A stretch of 64,000 bases of DNA, taken from contig JAJEBV010000031.1 in the NCBI GenBank assembly GCA_022822365.1, forward strand, positions 46,952 to 110,951, in the 5' to 3' direction. Position 1 is the stretch's first letter. Every line of letters begins with the position of its first letter. This document shows, piece by piece, positions 50,405-59,411 of this stretch. A program made the position numbers and the translations under genes. Under the pieces are notes generated by a model. It had not been told where the DNA came from, did no database searches, and saw nothing but the letters and a program-made list of their open reading frames with translations. This stretch comes from Thermoanaerobaculia bacterium. GTDB lineage: Bacteria > Acidobacteriota > Thermoanaerobaculia > Multivoradales > Multivoraceae.

Positions 50405-51478
50405 TTGAAGGCGGCGGTCAACCGGTCCGAAGGAGTTCCCCGGGGCGTCTGCGAGGACGTGTGCGGGGCGATCGGCGGTACGCCGATGGTCCGTCTCCGG
50501 CGTTCCCTGGGCGACGCCGGCGCCGGCGTCGAGGTGTTCGCGAAGCTCGAGTACCTCAACCCGATGGGCAGCGTGAAGGACCGGGTCGCGCGGTACCTCG
50601 TGGATCGTGCGCTCGCGTCCGGCGCGCTCGAACCCGGCGGGTTGGTGATCGAGGCGTCCTCCGGGAACACGGCGATGGGCCTGGCCATGATGGCCACGAC
50701 CCGCGGACTGCGCTGCCGCGCGGTCGTCCGTCGCCAGACCAGCCGCGAGAAGCTCGATTGCCTGCGGGCTCTGGGGGTCGAACTCGTCCTGGTCGACGGC
50801 GATCTGGACCCCGAGCACCCGGAGTCGTACAACCGGAAGGCCCGGAGCCTGGTGGCGGCCGAGCCGGGAGCCTTCTTCCCGGACCAGCACAACAACCGGG
50901 ACAACAACGAGTGCCACTACGAGACGACGGCTCCGGAGATCTGGGATCAGATGGAGGGACGGATCGACGTCTTCGTGGGTGGCATCGGCACCGGCGGCAC
51001 GGTTTCAGGGGTGGGCCGCTTCCTGAAAGAGAGGGATCCGGCCATCCAGGTCCTGGCGGTCGATGTCGAAGGGTCCGTGTTCAGCCGCCACTTCGCGGCT
51101 CTCTCCGGAGCCCCCGACGCGTCCGCGCCGGCGGGCCGCTACCTGCTCGAAGGACTGGGGGATGAAGAGATCATCGACTGTCCGGAGTTCGAGGTCTTCG
51201 ACCGGATGCTCCAGGTCAGCGACGCCGAGGCGTTCCTTGCGGCCCGCGAACTGGCGCGGCACGAAGCGATGCTCGTGGGTGGTTCGAGCGGCGCGGCGCT
51301 CTGGGGCGTGCGGCAGATGCTGCCGGAACTGCGGCCGGGCGCCCGGGTCGTGACGCTGTTTCCCGATTCGGGGACCCGCTATCTGAGCACGATCTACAAC
51401 GACGACTGGCTGCGTGAACAGGGGCTGCCCGTCGCGCGCGAAGAGCTCGGGCTTCAACCGGCGAAGATCAACTCGTAA
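50405..51478 (+). CDS. cysteine synthase / cystathionine beta-synthase family PLP enzyme
   Basis: 357-residue fold-type II PLP enzyme. The lysine lies in NPMGSVKDRVA; the substrate loop is EASSGNTAMGLAMM; the phosphate loop is GGIGTGGTVSGVGRFLKE. It should form cysteine from O-acetyl- or O-phospho-serine and sulfide, or cystathionine from homocysteine. The C-terminus (LFPDSGTRYLSTIYNDDWL) is of the CysK/CysM/CBS type, and no regulatory CBS domain is present. Initiation at TTG 50405 is inferred because no ATG or GTG precedes the fold; TAGTCT ends eight bases before it. Its last 25 bases overlap the convergent CPBP gene. Confidence 0.88.
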   Translation: MKAAVNRSEGVPRGVCEDVCGAIGGTPMVRLRRSLGDAGAGVEVFAKLEYLNPMGSVKDRVARYLVDRALASGALEPGGLVIEASSGNTAMGLAMMATTRGLRCRAVVRRQTSREKLDCLRALGVELVLVDGDLDPEHPESYNRKARSLVAAEPGAFFPDQHNNRDNNECHYETTAPEIWDQMEGRIDVFVGGIGTGGTVSGVGRFLKERDPAIQVLAVDVEGSVFSRHFAALSGAPDASAPAGRYLLEGLGDEEIIDCPEFEVFDRMLQVSDAEAFLAARELARHEAMLVGGSSGAALWGVRQMLPELRPGARVVTLFPDSGTRYLSTIYNDDWLREQGLPVAREELGLQPAKINS

Positions 51479-52194
51479 CCCACGGCCATGATCGCGAGGT
51501 CGAGGCAGACGTGGCTGAGCCAGGGCGCCAGCAAGCGGTTGCCCGTCGTGCGGTAGAGCAGCGACCAGAGGACGCCCCCGAGGAGGACGGGAAGCGACAT
51601 GAGCGTCAGGAGCAGGACCGAGGTGTCGTCAAGATAGACGCCGATGACGACCACGTGATGAGCGGCAAAGCCGATGGCTGCCACCAGGTGCGCCCACCTG
51701 GAGGAAATCAGACGGCGGAGCCTGCCGTAGACGAAGGCCCGCCAGTAGACCTCCTCGAGCCAGGAGTGGACGAAGCTGATCAGGAGCGCCGCGACGATGT
51801 AGCGCTCGAGCGTGTCGAGATGGAAGTCGGCCAGTTTGACCGTGATCGCCCCGGCGGCGGTCGTGGCCATCTCCCCGCCGCGAAACAGAACGGCATAGGC
51901 CAGCCAGGTGAAGCCGGCCCCCGCGATGCCGGTGCCCAGCCCGAGGGCGATCGATCGGCCCGGCCTGGAGGGACCGAAGGCGGCCGCCAGCAGAAGGCCC
52001 AGGGCCGCCACCGGTCCGGCGAACTGGAGCGCCTTTGCTCCGAGGTAGACGGGTGCGACCCAGGCCGTCCCCTCGAGCCAGACGAAGTAGGCGAGCGAAG
52101 CGACCGTGGGCAGCGTCATCGCTGCGGCCAGGATCGTCCACCAGAGCCCTCGACGTCGCGGCTCGATCGGTCCGTTCTCGCCCGGCCGGTTCAT
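51454..52194 (-). CDS. CPBP family intramembrane metalloprotease
   Basis: 246-residue polytopic membrane protein with about six to seven hydrophobic segments. The CPBP (Abi/CAAX protease-like) catalytic motifs are SWLEEVYWRAFVYG (EExxxR), GFAAHHVVV (His) and APWLSHVCLDL (His). Such enzymes cleave within the membrane; bacterial substrates are mostly unknown. The ATG overlaps the stop of the upstream glycosyltransferase by four bases, so the two are coupled. The 3' end overlaps cysteine synthase by 25 bases on the opposite strand. Confidence 0.87.
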   Translation of the reverse strand: MNRPGENGPIEPRRRGLWWTILAAAMTLPTVASLAYFVWLEGTAWVAPVYLGAKALQFAGPVAALGLLLAAAFGPSRPGRSIALGLGTGIAGAGFTWLAYAVLFRGGEMATTAAGAITVKLADFHLDTLERYIVAALLISFVHSWLEEVYWRAFVYGRLRRLISSRWAHLVAAIGFAAHHVVVIGVYLDDTSVLLLTLMSLPVLLGGVLWSLLYRTTGNRLLAPWLSHVCLDLAIMAVGYELIFAG

Positions 52195-53471
52195 TGCCGG
52201 GCCCCGTCCTCCAGAGCGTCGAGGTAGGCCTGCCGGTACCTGCGCGCCACGATGTCCCAGGTCAGGTGGGCGACGGCGCGGCCGCGGGCGCGGGCGCCCA
52301 TCCGGCGCCGCTCCTCCGGGTTGGCCAGGAGACCCGCGATCGCCTCCCTCAGAGCGGCGCGATCCTGCTCCGGAACGAGGATTCCCTGCGCTTCCGACTC
52401 CACCGCGAGAGGGATACCGGAAACCGTGGTCGCGACCACCGGCAGCCCGCTTGCCAGGGCTTCCAGGATCACGTTGGGCAGGCCGTCGACGTTGCCCTGC
52501 GGATCGTGAACGGCGGGTAGGACGAAGAGGTCCGCGCAGCGGTAGAGGCCGGGCAGATCGTCGTGGGCGACAGCGCCGGGAAGATGGACCCGACCCGTGT
52601 GATCGGGCCTCCAGCCATTGACTGCCCCTCGGAAACCCGCCATCTGATCACCGTCGCCGGCGATGATCGCGTGCAGGTCGCTGAAGTCGGAGAGCAGCCG
52701 GGGCAGAACGTCGATCAGCACCTGGAAGCCCTTCTTCGTCGCCAAGCGGCCGACGCCGAGCAGGACGGTGGCGTCTCCCGGAATGCCCAGGCGTTCGCGC
52801 CAGGTCTCCTCGTCCCGCTCGCCCTGGAGCTCCGCCGCCGGGCGGAACATGTCGGTATCGACTCCGTAGGGGATGACGCGGGACGGTTTGCCCTGGTAGC
52901 CGATCCGCTGGACTCTCTCGACGAGTTCGGGCGAGCATCCGGTGAGCAGGCCGCAACGGGACAAAGCCCGACGGATGGCTGGGCGAGCGATCGCCTTTTC
53001 GGCCATAAAGACGTCGCTGCCGTGAAGCCCGGCGGCGATCAGCGTCTTGCGTCTGTGTATACCCGGCCAGAGGGCCACCAGGCCGTTCGGCGCGACCCAG
53101 TGAGCATGGAGCAGGTCGTAGCGTTCCCGTCCGAGATGGCTGGTTACCGTCCTCGCCGCCGAGAACAGATAGAGGGGAGCGGCGAGCGCCGCTCCCGGCC
53201 GTACATGCTCGTCCGCCGCCAGACTGCGGCCGTAGCCAAGGACCTCCATTCGAGGAGGGGCGTATGAGAAGGAGTGCACATCGACGCCGTCGTCGTTCCA
53301 GGCACGACGCACCTGCGGCGCTCGCGGAACGAGGACGGTGACCTGGTCGCCGCCGCGGACCAACCCGCGGGCCAGCTCGCGGATGAACGGTCCGGCGGTG
53401 TCGCCGGGCCAGCGAGGGTAGGTCTGGGTGAGGAAGAGGATGCGCAGAGCCGCGCTCCTGCCGCCGGGCAA
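52191..53471 (-). CDS. glycosyltransferase family 4 (GT-B)
   Basis: 426 residues. Acceptor domain ALRILFLTQTYPRWPGDTAG with HAHWVAPNGLVALWPG and AGLHGSDVFM; donor domain with GVGRLATKKGFQVLIDVLPR, AGDGDQMAGF and the E-motif GNVDGLPNVILEALASGLPV. Typical of polysaccharide glycosyltransferases. The frame begins at a TTG seven bases after the GT2 stop; no better start lies before the fold. It sits between the GT2 and CPBP genes in one minus-strand set. Confidence 0.87.
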   Translation of the reverse strand: MPGGRSAALRILFLTQTYPRWPGDTAGPFIRELARGLVRGGDQVTVLVPRAPQVRRAWNDDGVDVHSFSYAPPRMEVLGYGRSLAADEHVRPGAALAAPLYLFSAARTVTSHLGRERYDLLHAHWVAPNGLVALWPGIHRRKTLIAAGLHGSDVFMAEKAIARPAIRRALSRCGLLTGCSPELVERVQRIGYQGKPSRVIPYGVDTDMFRPAAELQGERDEETWRERLGIPGDATVLLGVGRLATKKGFQVLIDVLPRLLSDFSDLHAIIAGDGDQMAGFRGAVNGWRPDHTGRVHLPGAVAHDDLPGLYRCADLFVLPAVHDPQGNVDGLPNVILEALASGLPVVATTVSGIPLAVESEAQGILVPEQDRAALREAIAGLLANPEERRRMGARARGRAVAHLTWDIVARRYRQAYLDALEDGARQ

Positions 53472-53477
53472 CCGGGT

Positions 53478-54497
53478 TCAGCCGACCCGTTCGCGGATGG
53501 AGTAGCTGTCGGGCCGGCGGAAGTTCTTGAAGGTGATCAGTTCGCCGATCAGGCCCGTCGTGACGATCTGGATGCCCAGGACCATCAGCAGGACGCCGAG
53601 CAGCAGGAGCGGCCGGTTCGAGAGCGAGGCGCCTGCGAACCAGAGCGCCGCGAGCCAGGCGCAGATGCCAAGGCCGGCGGCGAAGCTGATCAGGCCGATC
53701 GGGCCGAAGAGGTGCAGCGGGCGGCGGGTGAAGCGGCTGATGAACAGGACGGTGATCAGGTCCACGGGTCCCTTGTAGGAGCGGTCCCATCCGTACCGGC
53801 TGCGGCCGACTCGGCGCGGATGGTGCGCCACCGGAATCTCTCCGACGAGAAAGCCGCGCCGGCTGGCGAGCACGGGAATGTAGCGATGGAGTTCGCCGTA
53901 CACGGCGACCTGCTCCAGGACTTCCCGGCGATAGGCCTTGAAGCCGGAGTTGAAGTCGTGCAGCCGGACGTTCGAGAGCGTGCGCGTCACCCAATTGAAG
54001 ACCCTGGATGCCAGTCGACGGCGCCAAGGGTCGCGCCGGGTGCGCTTCCAGCCCGAGACGAGGTCGAGAGGGCCGTCTTCGAGCGCCCGCAACAGGCGCG
54101 GAATCTCGTCGGGATCGTCCTGCAAGTCACCGTCCATCGTGACGAGAATCCGGCCCCGCGAGTGATCCACGCCGGCCGAAAGGGCGGCCGCCTTGCCGAA
54201 GTTCCGGCGCAACCGGATGAGCCGCACCCGGGGATCGCGCTGGTGTTCGCGGCGAACGGCATCGGAAGTGCCGTCGGTCGAACCGTCGTCGATGAACACG
54301 AGTTCAGCCCGGACATGAATGGAGTCCAGGTTCGCAAGCACGCGCTCGGCCAGGGCGGAAACCGTCGCACTCTCGTCGAGGACCGGCACGAGGACGCTCA
54401 CGTCGAGGGGGGTTTCCTCGTCACTGGCGATGGACGGCTCCTCAGCCCGGGAATGGGCTTTCCTCGGCGGCGCCGTCAACTCGATCGTCTCGGCCAT
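53478..54497 (-). CDS. glycosyltransferase family 2, dolichyl-phosphate-mannose synthase / ArnC-like
   Basis: 339 residues. The GT-A catalytic domain spans residues ~30-260 (VSVLVPVLDESATVSAL; FIDDGSTDGTSDAV; RNFGKAAALSAG; VTMDGDLQDDPDEIP, with the DxD metal site). Two C-terminal transmembrane helices follow (GPIGLISFAAGLGICAWLAA and LLLLGVLLMVLGIQIVTTGL). Enzymes of this layout charge polyprenyl phosphate with a sugar at the inner membrane for later transfer outside the cytoplasm. Together with the GT-B gene it suggests a glycan or lipid-modification pathway; sugar unknown. Confidence 0.9.
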   Translation of the reverse strand: MAETIELTAPPRKAHSRAEEPSIASDEETPLDVSVLVPVLDESATVSALAERVLANLDSIHVRAELVFIDDGSTDGTSDAVRREHQRDPRVRLIRLRRNFGKAAALSAGVDHSRGRILVTMDGDLQDDPDEIPRLLRALEDGPLDLVSGWKRTRRDPWRRRLASRVFNWVTRTLSNVRLHDFNSGFKAYRREVLEQVAVYGELHRYIPVLASRRGFLVGEIPVAHHPRRVGRSRYGWDRSYKGPVDLITVLFISRFTRRPLHLFGPIGLISFAAGLGICAWLAALWFAGASLSNRPLLLLGVLLMVLGIQIVTTGLIGELITFKNFRRPDSYSIRERVG

Positions 54498-54573
54498 CGT
54501 CTCACGCCGTCCTCGTGGTCAGCCTACAGCAACCGGTCGCTGCCGACCTGGACCGGGGAAGGGCCTCGCGGAC

Positions 54574-56385
54574 TCAGTCCGTCGGCGCCGTGGTCTGCCC
54601 GGTCGCCGCGGACGTCTCCGGGAGCCGCTCCGATGCCGGCGCCGCCTCCGGTTGCGGTGGAACGTACTCGATTCTCCGCCCGTTGACGATCAGGACGGCC
54701 GGCTCGGATTCGAGGTCGAACTGGATCGTCGTTTCCTGCCTGGCGTTCACCTGGATCTTCTGGTCGATCCGGTCGTCCGGTTGCCACCTGGGGTTTCGGA
54801 GAAGACTGAGCACATGCGTGCCGGCCGGTACGGGCAGGTCTCGGATGGGCGTCCAGCCGATCGCTTCGTCACCGATGCGAACGAAGACGGGACGTTCCGA
54901 CTCGGTCGCCGCCGCGATGCTGACGGCGCCGGGTCGAACCAGAGGCACCGGCGTTTCCAGCAGCCGGTCGACGCCGACCTGGGTCATGACCTGTTCCCGG
55001 ATCTGGTAGTCGCGAGTGGCGAGTTCGAACGTCAGCACGTGGTCGACTTCGGCTTCGACCTCGAAGACCCTTCTGCGGTCGAGGACCACGGGGGCGTCGC
55101 CGTCGATGGAAACGGTGATGTGCGGATCCCAGGCGGGCGCGAGGGCCAGACGGCCGATGCCCCGGCTGACGGCTGGACTGGCGTCTGGAGGTGGTGCTTC
55201 GGGTTTTTCGAGCGTAGCCGGGCGGACGCGCTGCGTGGCGGGCTCCTCGCTTCCGGTCTCCGCGGCCACAGCCTGCCGTTCGACCGGCGCTTCGTTCCGC
55301 GGCGCGGGCGCTTCCGAGCCGGCGAGCGGGCTGCCTTTCGACCACCACAGCGTGCCGCCGAGCCAGAGTGCCGTTCCGGCGACCGTGGCGAAAGTCAGCC
55401 AGCGGCGACGAAGGCGGGAACGGGGCGGCCGGCGGATCGCGTCGGCGACCCGGTCGAGAGTCGGCGGGGAGGTCGTCTCCGGAGACTCGGCGCCTCCGTT
55501 GATCTCGACTTCGATCAGTGAGGAGGCGGAGGTCTGCGCTGTCTGCACCGAGGTTGCCGTCCAGTCCTTCGGCCCGTCCTGCGACGGCGCCTTGTGGCTT
55601 GTGGTCTCGGCGAGGAGATTCCGGCGGGCGTCTTCGAGAGCGTCGACGATGGAGGTGAAGCTCGCCGCACGCTTGCCGGGATCGTCCCTGAGGCAGGCTT
55701 CGAGAACGGAAACGAGCGATTTCGCGACATCCGCCGGGAGCTGCGCCCTGATCGCCTCCTCCAGGAGACGCCGGTCCTTCGACTTCAGCCGGCGCGGGGG
55801 CGTCGGCCGTTCGGTGGGCTGGAAGGACAGCACGCGATGCGTGAGCACACCGAACGCGTAGACGTCTGTCGCCACATCGGCGTTCTCGGCGCGCAGCAAC
55901 TCCGGTGCGCTGTACCTGACGTGCGCCCGCGGTCGCGGATTCGCGAAACCCCGGACCGCAGCGGTGTCGTCGGAGCGAATCGTGATGGCACCGGGGTGGA
56001 TATCTCCGTGGACGACGCCCAGGCCATGCGCGTACTCCAGTGCGCGCGCAACCTGCGCGAGCCAGCCCAGAGCCGTACCGACCGGGAGTTTCTCGCACCG
56101 CTCGAGTCGGGCCGCCAGGGTCTCGATGCCCAGGGACTGCTCGATTCGACAGGATGTCGCGCCGTCGATTCCGAAGTCGAGAATCCGGGCGATCGAGGGA
56201 TGTTCGAGCTGTTCGATCGCGGCGGCCCGCTTCAGGAACAGGGCCTGAGCTTCGGCGTTCTCCGTGACCCAGGTGTCAACGAGGACGCAGCTTTCGTCCC
56301 GCGTGTCGCGACCGAGATAGGAGGCTGCTCCAGCCTTCGCTTCGAGGCGGCGGAGAATCTCAAAGTGACCAATTCGTTGACTCAT
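54574..56385 (-). CDS. serine/threonine protein kinase-like protein, probably a pseudokinase, with C-terminal PEGA domain
   Basis: 603 residues. Residues 5-255 have a protein kinase fold (RIGHFEILRRLEAKAG; HPSIARILDFG; YSAPELL at 158-164; DVYAFGVLTHRVL), but key residues are missing. The ATP-anchoring lysine region reads CVLVDTWV. HRDLKPxN reads HGDIHPGA (126-133): the aspartate remains but Lys and Asn are lost. The DFG position reads VRGFANP. A basic stretch and one membrane helix follow (LTFATVAGTALWLGGTLWW, 330-348), then an external part with a PEGA domain (~500-558, GDEAIGWTPIRDLPVPAGTH) and a PEGA-like segment at ~423-470. First gene of the minus-strand glycosyltransferase set; own promoter at 56419. 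Confidence 0.85.
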   Translation of the reverse strand: MSQRIGHFEILRRLEAKAGAASYLGRDTRDESCVLVDTWVTENAEAQALFLKRAAAIEQLEHPSIARILDFGIDGATSCRIEQSLGIETLAARLERCEKLPVGTALGWLAQVARALEYAHGLGVVHGDIHPGAITIRSDDTAAVRGFANPRPRAHVRYSAPELLRAENADVATDVYAFGVLTHRVLSFQPTERPTPPRRLKSKDRRLLEEAIRAQLPADVAKSLVSVLEACLRDDPGKRAASFTSIVDALEDARRNLLAETTSHKAPSQDGPKDWTATSVQTAQTSASSLIEVEINGGAESPETTSPPTLDRVADAIRRPPRSRLRRRWLTFATVAGTALWLGGTLWWSKGSPLAGSEAPAPRNEAPVERQAVAAETGSEEPATQRVRPATLEKPEAPPPDASPAVSRGIGRLALAPAWDPHITVSIDGDAPVVLDRRRVFEVEAEVDHVLTFELATRDYQIREQVMTQVGVDRLLETPVPLVRPGAVSIAAATESERPVFVRIGDEAIGWTPIRDLPVPAGTHVLSLLRNPRWQPDDRIDQKIQVNARQETTIQFDLESEPAVLIVNGRRIEYVPPQPEAAPASERLPETSAATGQTTAPTD

Positions 56386-56418
56386 GCGCGAATGCCAAGA
56401 AGTTGATGCGAGGGCGCA

Positions 56419-56427
56419 ATGATAGCA
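56419..56427 (-). promoter_or_regulatory. extended -10 promoter of the pseudokinase gene
   Basis: Minus strand TGCTATCAT, an extended -10 (TGn then TATCAT), about 33 bases before the ATG at 56385. It lies in an AT-richer 137-base spacer divergent from threonine synthase. No good -35 box, as expected for extended -10 promoters. Confidence 0.5.
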
Positions 56428-56522
56428 CAGTTTTCCCGTAAGTTGTTGTTATTCAGTGGCTTGTGTGTGTCGAACGACAGCGCGCGAGCGGCGCTGTTAG
56501 GGTCGGCGCGGCAGGTTCGAAG

Positions 56523-57686
56523 ATGGAGCCGGACAGTGAGAGCATGGAGCGCTGGGCCCGGGGGTTGGTTTGCTCCGCCACCGGGGTCGAGGCGCCTCTG
56601 GACGAGCCGGCCTTCCTGTCGCCCGCGGGCAAGCCGTGGCTCGTGAGCTACGAACTGGATCCGCAACGGGGCGGGGCGCTCGCGCGCGAGCTCCGTCACC
56701 GACCGTGGACACTGTGGCGGTACCGCGAGTTGCTGCCGGTGTCCGACTTCCACGGTCGGGTCGATCTGGGCGAGGGCGGCACTCCCGTCCTGCGGCTTCG
56801 ACGCGCGGCTCCGGAGGGCGTGAGCGTCTTCGTCAAGAACGAGGCGGGGAATCCGACGGGCTCGTTCAAGGACCGGGGACTCTCCCTGGCCGTGAACCGC
56901 GCCCGTGAACTCGGCGCCCCCGGGGTTCAGCTTCCGAGCGCAGGCAACGCGGGCGTCTCGGCGGCGGCTTATGCCTCGGCGGCCGGGTTGCCCTGCCGCG
57001 TGGGGCTGCCGGAAGACACTCCGGCGACCGTTGCTGAACGTTGCCTTGGATTCGGCGCGGAGGTGATCGAGTCGGGCGGCACGCTGGTCGACGCCGGCGC
57101 CGCGCTGCAGGAACTCGGCGGCGGCTTTTGGGATCTTTCCACCCTGCGCGAGCCGTACCGCGTCGAGGGCAAGAAGACGATGGGCTTCGAGGTCGCCGAA
57201 CAGTTCGGCTGGCGGCTGCCGGACTGGATCGTCTATCCGACCGGCGGCGGCACCGGCATCGTCGGCATGGCGAAGGCCTTCGCCGAACTCCGCGGGCTGG
57301 GCCTTCTGAGCGGACCGCCCGCGAAGTTCGCGGTCGTCCAGATGGCGGGCTGCGCACCGATCGTGCGGGCCTGGGAGGAGGGCGGCGAGCGTGCGGATCC
57401 CTGGGAGGCGCCGGATACACGGGTCTGGGGCCTGCGGGTGCCGCGAGCGATCGGCGACTTCCTGGTCCTGCGCGCGGTGCGCGAGAGCGGTGGAACGGCG
57501 GTCGCCGTCGAGGAGGACGTGGTAGCGGAGATGACGCGGAGAATGGCGGCGCGGGAGGGGCTCCTGATCGGCCCCGAGACCGCGGCGGCGCTGGCGGCGG
57601 TCGTGGAGCTCAGGGACTCCGGTACCATCCGTCGCGGCGAGTCCGTGCTGGTCTTCGCTACCGGCCATCCGGCCAACTACGTCTAG
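56523..57686 (+). CDS. thrC: threonine synthase
   Basis: 387-residue fold-type II PLP enzyme that converts O-phosphohomoserine to threonine. It has the N-terminal zinc-less type start (LVCSATGVEAPLDEPAFLSP), DLGEGGTPVLRLRRAAPEGV, the PLP lysine in NPTGSFKDRGLSLAV, PSAGNAGVSAAAYA, the phosphate loop YPTGGGTGIVGMAKAF and GPETAAALAAVVEL at the end. Close relatives include threonine ammonia-lyase and related synthases, but GEGGTPV and the C-terminal pattern favour ThrC. ATG 56523 was chosen over an upstream ATG-like start at 56463, which adds low-complexity residues. Followed 15 bases later by the symporter gene. Confidence 0.85.
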   Translation: MEPDSESMERWARGLVCSATGVEAPLDEPAFLSPAGKPWLVSYELDPQRGGALARELRHRPWTLWRYRELLPVSDFHGRVDLGEGGTPVLRLRRAAPEGVSVFVKNEAGNPTGSFKDRGLSLAVNRARELGAPGVQLPSAGNAGVSAAAYASAAGLPCRVGLPEDTPATVAERCLGFGAEVIESGGTLVDAGAALQELGGGFWDLSTLREPYRVEGKKTMGFEVAEQFGWRLPDWIVYPTGGGTGIVGMAKAFAELRGLGLLSGPPAKFAVVQMAGCAPIVRAWEEGGERADPWEAPDTRVWGLRVPRAIGDFLVLRAVRESGGTAVAVEEDVVAEMTRRMAAREGLLIGPETAAALAAVVELRDSGTIRRGESVLVFATGHPANYV

Positions 57687-57701
57687 GGGAGGCTCTGCGC
57701 G

Positions 57702-59411
57702 ATGCCCGAGCAGGTGTTCGGTTCGATTGCGGATGGTGTGAACGGGCTGCTCGGACCGGTGGCCGGGTGGCTGGAGGGCCTGGTCTGGAACACGCCGCCG
57801 CAGGCACCCATCCTGGCCCTCGTCTTGCTGGGCACCGGCCTGTTCGTGACGATTCGGCTGGGCCTGATCCAGTTGCGAGGCTTCCGGCACGCCTGGGCGA
57901 TTCTCGGCGGCAAGTACAACGACCCGGACGACGAAGGCGACCTCGTTCACTTCCAGGCGCTGACCACGGCCCTTTCGGCGACGGTGGGCATCGGCAACAT
58001 TGCCGGGGTCGCGATCGCGATTCGCATGGGCGGTCCCGGGGCGCTGTTCTGGATGTGGGTGACGGCGTTCTTCGGCATGGCGCTCAAGTTCGCCGAGTGC
58101 ACGCTGGCGGTGGAGTACCGGCGCGTGCACGGGGACGGTTCCGTCTCCGGCGGTCCCATGTACTACATCGAGAAGGGCCTGGGAGCGAACTGGAAGTGGA
58201 TGGCCATGCTGTTCGCCGGCCTGGCCGTCATCTGCTCGTTCGGCACCGGCAACATGAACCAGGCGAACACGATGGCCGATCAGCTCGAGTCGCAGTTCGG
58301 CCTGGCGCCGGTCTGGAGCGGCCTGGTCTTCGCATCGCTCGTGGCCCTCGTGATCATCGGCGGCATCCGCCGCATCGGCAGGGTGACCTCCATTCTCGCG
58401 CCCGGCATGGCCGTGATCTACGTTGGCGGCGCCCTCTTCATCCTGCTCGCGAACATCGACCAGGTGCCGGCGAGCTTCGCCCTGATCGTGGAGCAGGCGT
58501 TCCGGCCGACCTCGATGGTCGGCGGCGCCGCGGGTTCCTTCCTGATGACGATGATGTGGGGCATCCGCCGCGGTCTGTTCAGCAACGAAGCGGGGCAGGG
58601 CAGCGCGCCCATCGCGCACGCCACGGCAAAGACGGACGAGCCGGTTCGTGAGGGTCTCGTGGCCTCGCTGGAGCCCTTCATCGACACCCTGGTCATCTGC
58701 ACGATGACCGGCCTGGTGATCGTGACGACGGACGCCTGGCGCGATGCGGCGCCGCAGAGTTTCGGCCTCGACGAGGTCGAGGGCATTCACCGGGTGCTGG
58801 AAGACGACTCCGAGCTTCTGGCTGCGCGGGACGAGCGCGCCGGCGTGGGCGGCGGGGTGCTCGAGGTCGTGGACGGAGCCGCCAGTGGCTCGTTGGTGTT
58901 CCTCAACGCGATGATCGTCGACGCGCGCCTGGTGGACGACGAGGGTTCCGCCTGGAGCGGCAGGCTGGAACTGGGCGCCGACGGTTCCCTCGGTACCGAG
59001 GGGGCCGAGCCGCGGATCGAGGGTGGAGCCCTGCTGAACGGCGCGCCCCTCACCGCCCGCGCCTTCAGCCTCGGTCTTCCGGGCAGCCGGGGCGACCTGA
59101 TCGTCACCCTCTCGGTGCTGCTGTTCGCCGTGTCGACGGCCATCTCCTGGTCGTACTACGGCGACCGCTCGACCGAGTACCTCTTCGGAGCGAGGGCGAT
59201 TCCGGTCTACCGCTGGATCTACGTCGGCTTCTTCTTCATGGGCTGCCTGCTGCCGCTGACCACCGTGTGGACCTTCGGCGACGTCGCTCTCGGCCTGATG
59301 TCCTTCCCCAACCTCATCTCGCTGCTCCTGCTCTCGGGGGTGGTCACCGGCCTCACCAGGTCCTACTTCCGCCGCCACCTCGGGAAGGGAAGCGGCGGCG
59401 GCAATGACTGA
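57702..59411 (+). CDS. sodium:alanine symporter family (AGCS) protein with ~100-residue insertion
   Basis: 569 residues, longer than the usual ~450-500. AGCS motifs are clear: ALTTALSATVGIGNIAGVA, GGPGALFWMWVTAFFGM, GGPMYYIEKGLG, NEAGQGSAPIAHA and the SWSYYGDRSTEYLFG near the C-terminus. It imports alanine or glycine with Na+. Between helices, residues ~346-447 form a hydrophilic insertion (QSFGLDEVEGIHRVLEDDSE; SGRLELGADGSLGTEGAEPR) absent from the well-known members; it most likely faces one side of the membrane as a separate domain. Follows thrC by 15 bases and overlaps the next transporter gene by eight. Confidence 0.9.
   Translation: MPEQVFGSIADGVNGLLGPVAGWLEGLVWNTPPQAPILALVLLGTGLFVTIRLGLIQLRGFRHAWAILGGKYNDPDDEGDLVHFQALTTALSATVGIGNIAGVAIAIRMGGPGALFWMWVTAFFGMALKFAECTLAVEYRRVHGDGSVSGGPMYYIEKGLGANWKWMAMLFAGLAVICSFGTGNMNQANTMADQLESQFGLAPVWSGLVFASLVALVIIGGIRRIGRVTSILAPGMAVIYVGGALFILLANIDQVPASFALIVEQAFRPTSMVGGAAGSFLMTMMWGIRRGLFSNEAGQGSAPIAHATAKTDEPVREGLVASLEPFIDTLVICTMTGLVIVTTDAWRDAAPQSFGLDEVEGIHRVLEDDSELLAARDERAGVGGGVLEVVDGAASGSLVFLNAMIVDARLVDDEGSAWSGRLELGADGSLGTEGAEPRIEGGALLNGAPLTARAFSLGLPGSRGDLIVTLSVLLFAVSTAISWSYYGDRSTEYLFGARAIPVYRWIYVGFFFMGCLLPLTTVWTFGDVALGLMSFPNLISLLLLSGVVTGLTRSYFRRHLGKGSGGGND

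Noticed and set aside
56434..56470. TG-rich microsatellite-like stretch in the kinase/thrC spacer
   Set aside because: Only a few TTG and TG units; more likely ordinary AT-richer promoter DNA than a variable repeat.
56382..59378. 998-codon minus-strand frame opposite thrC and the AGCS symporter
   Set aside because: His/Arg/Glu-rich shadow; the plus-strand genes have full family motifs.
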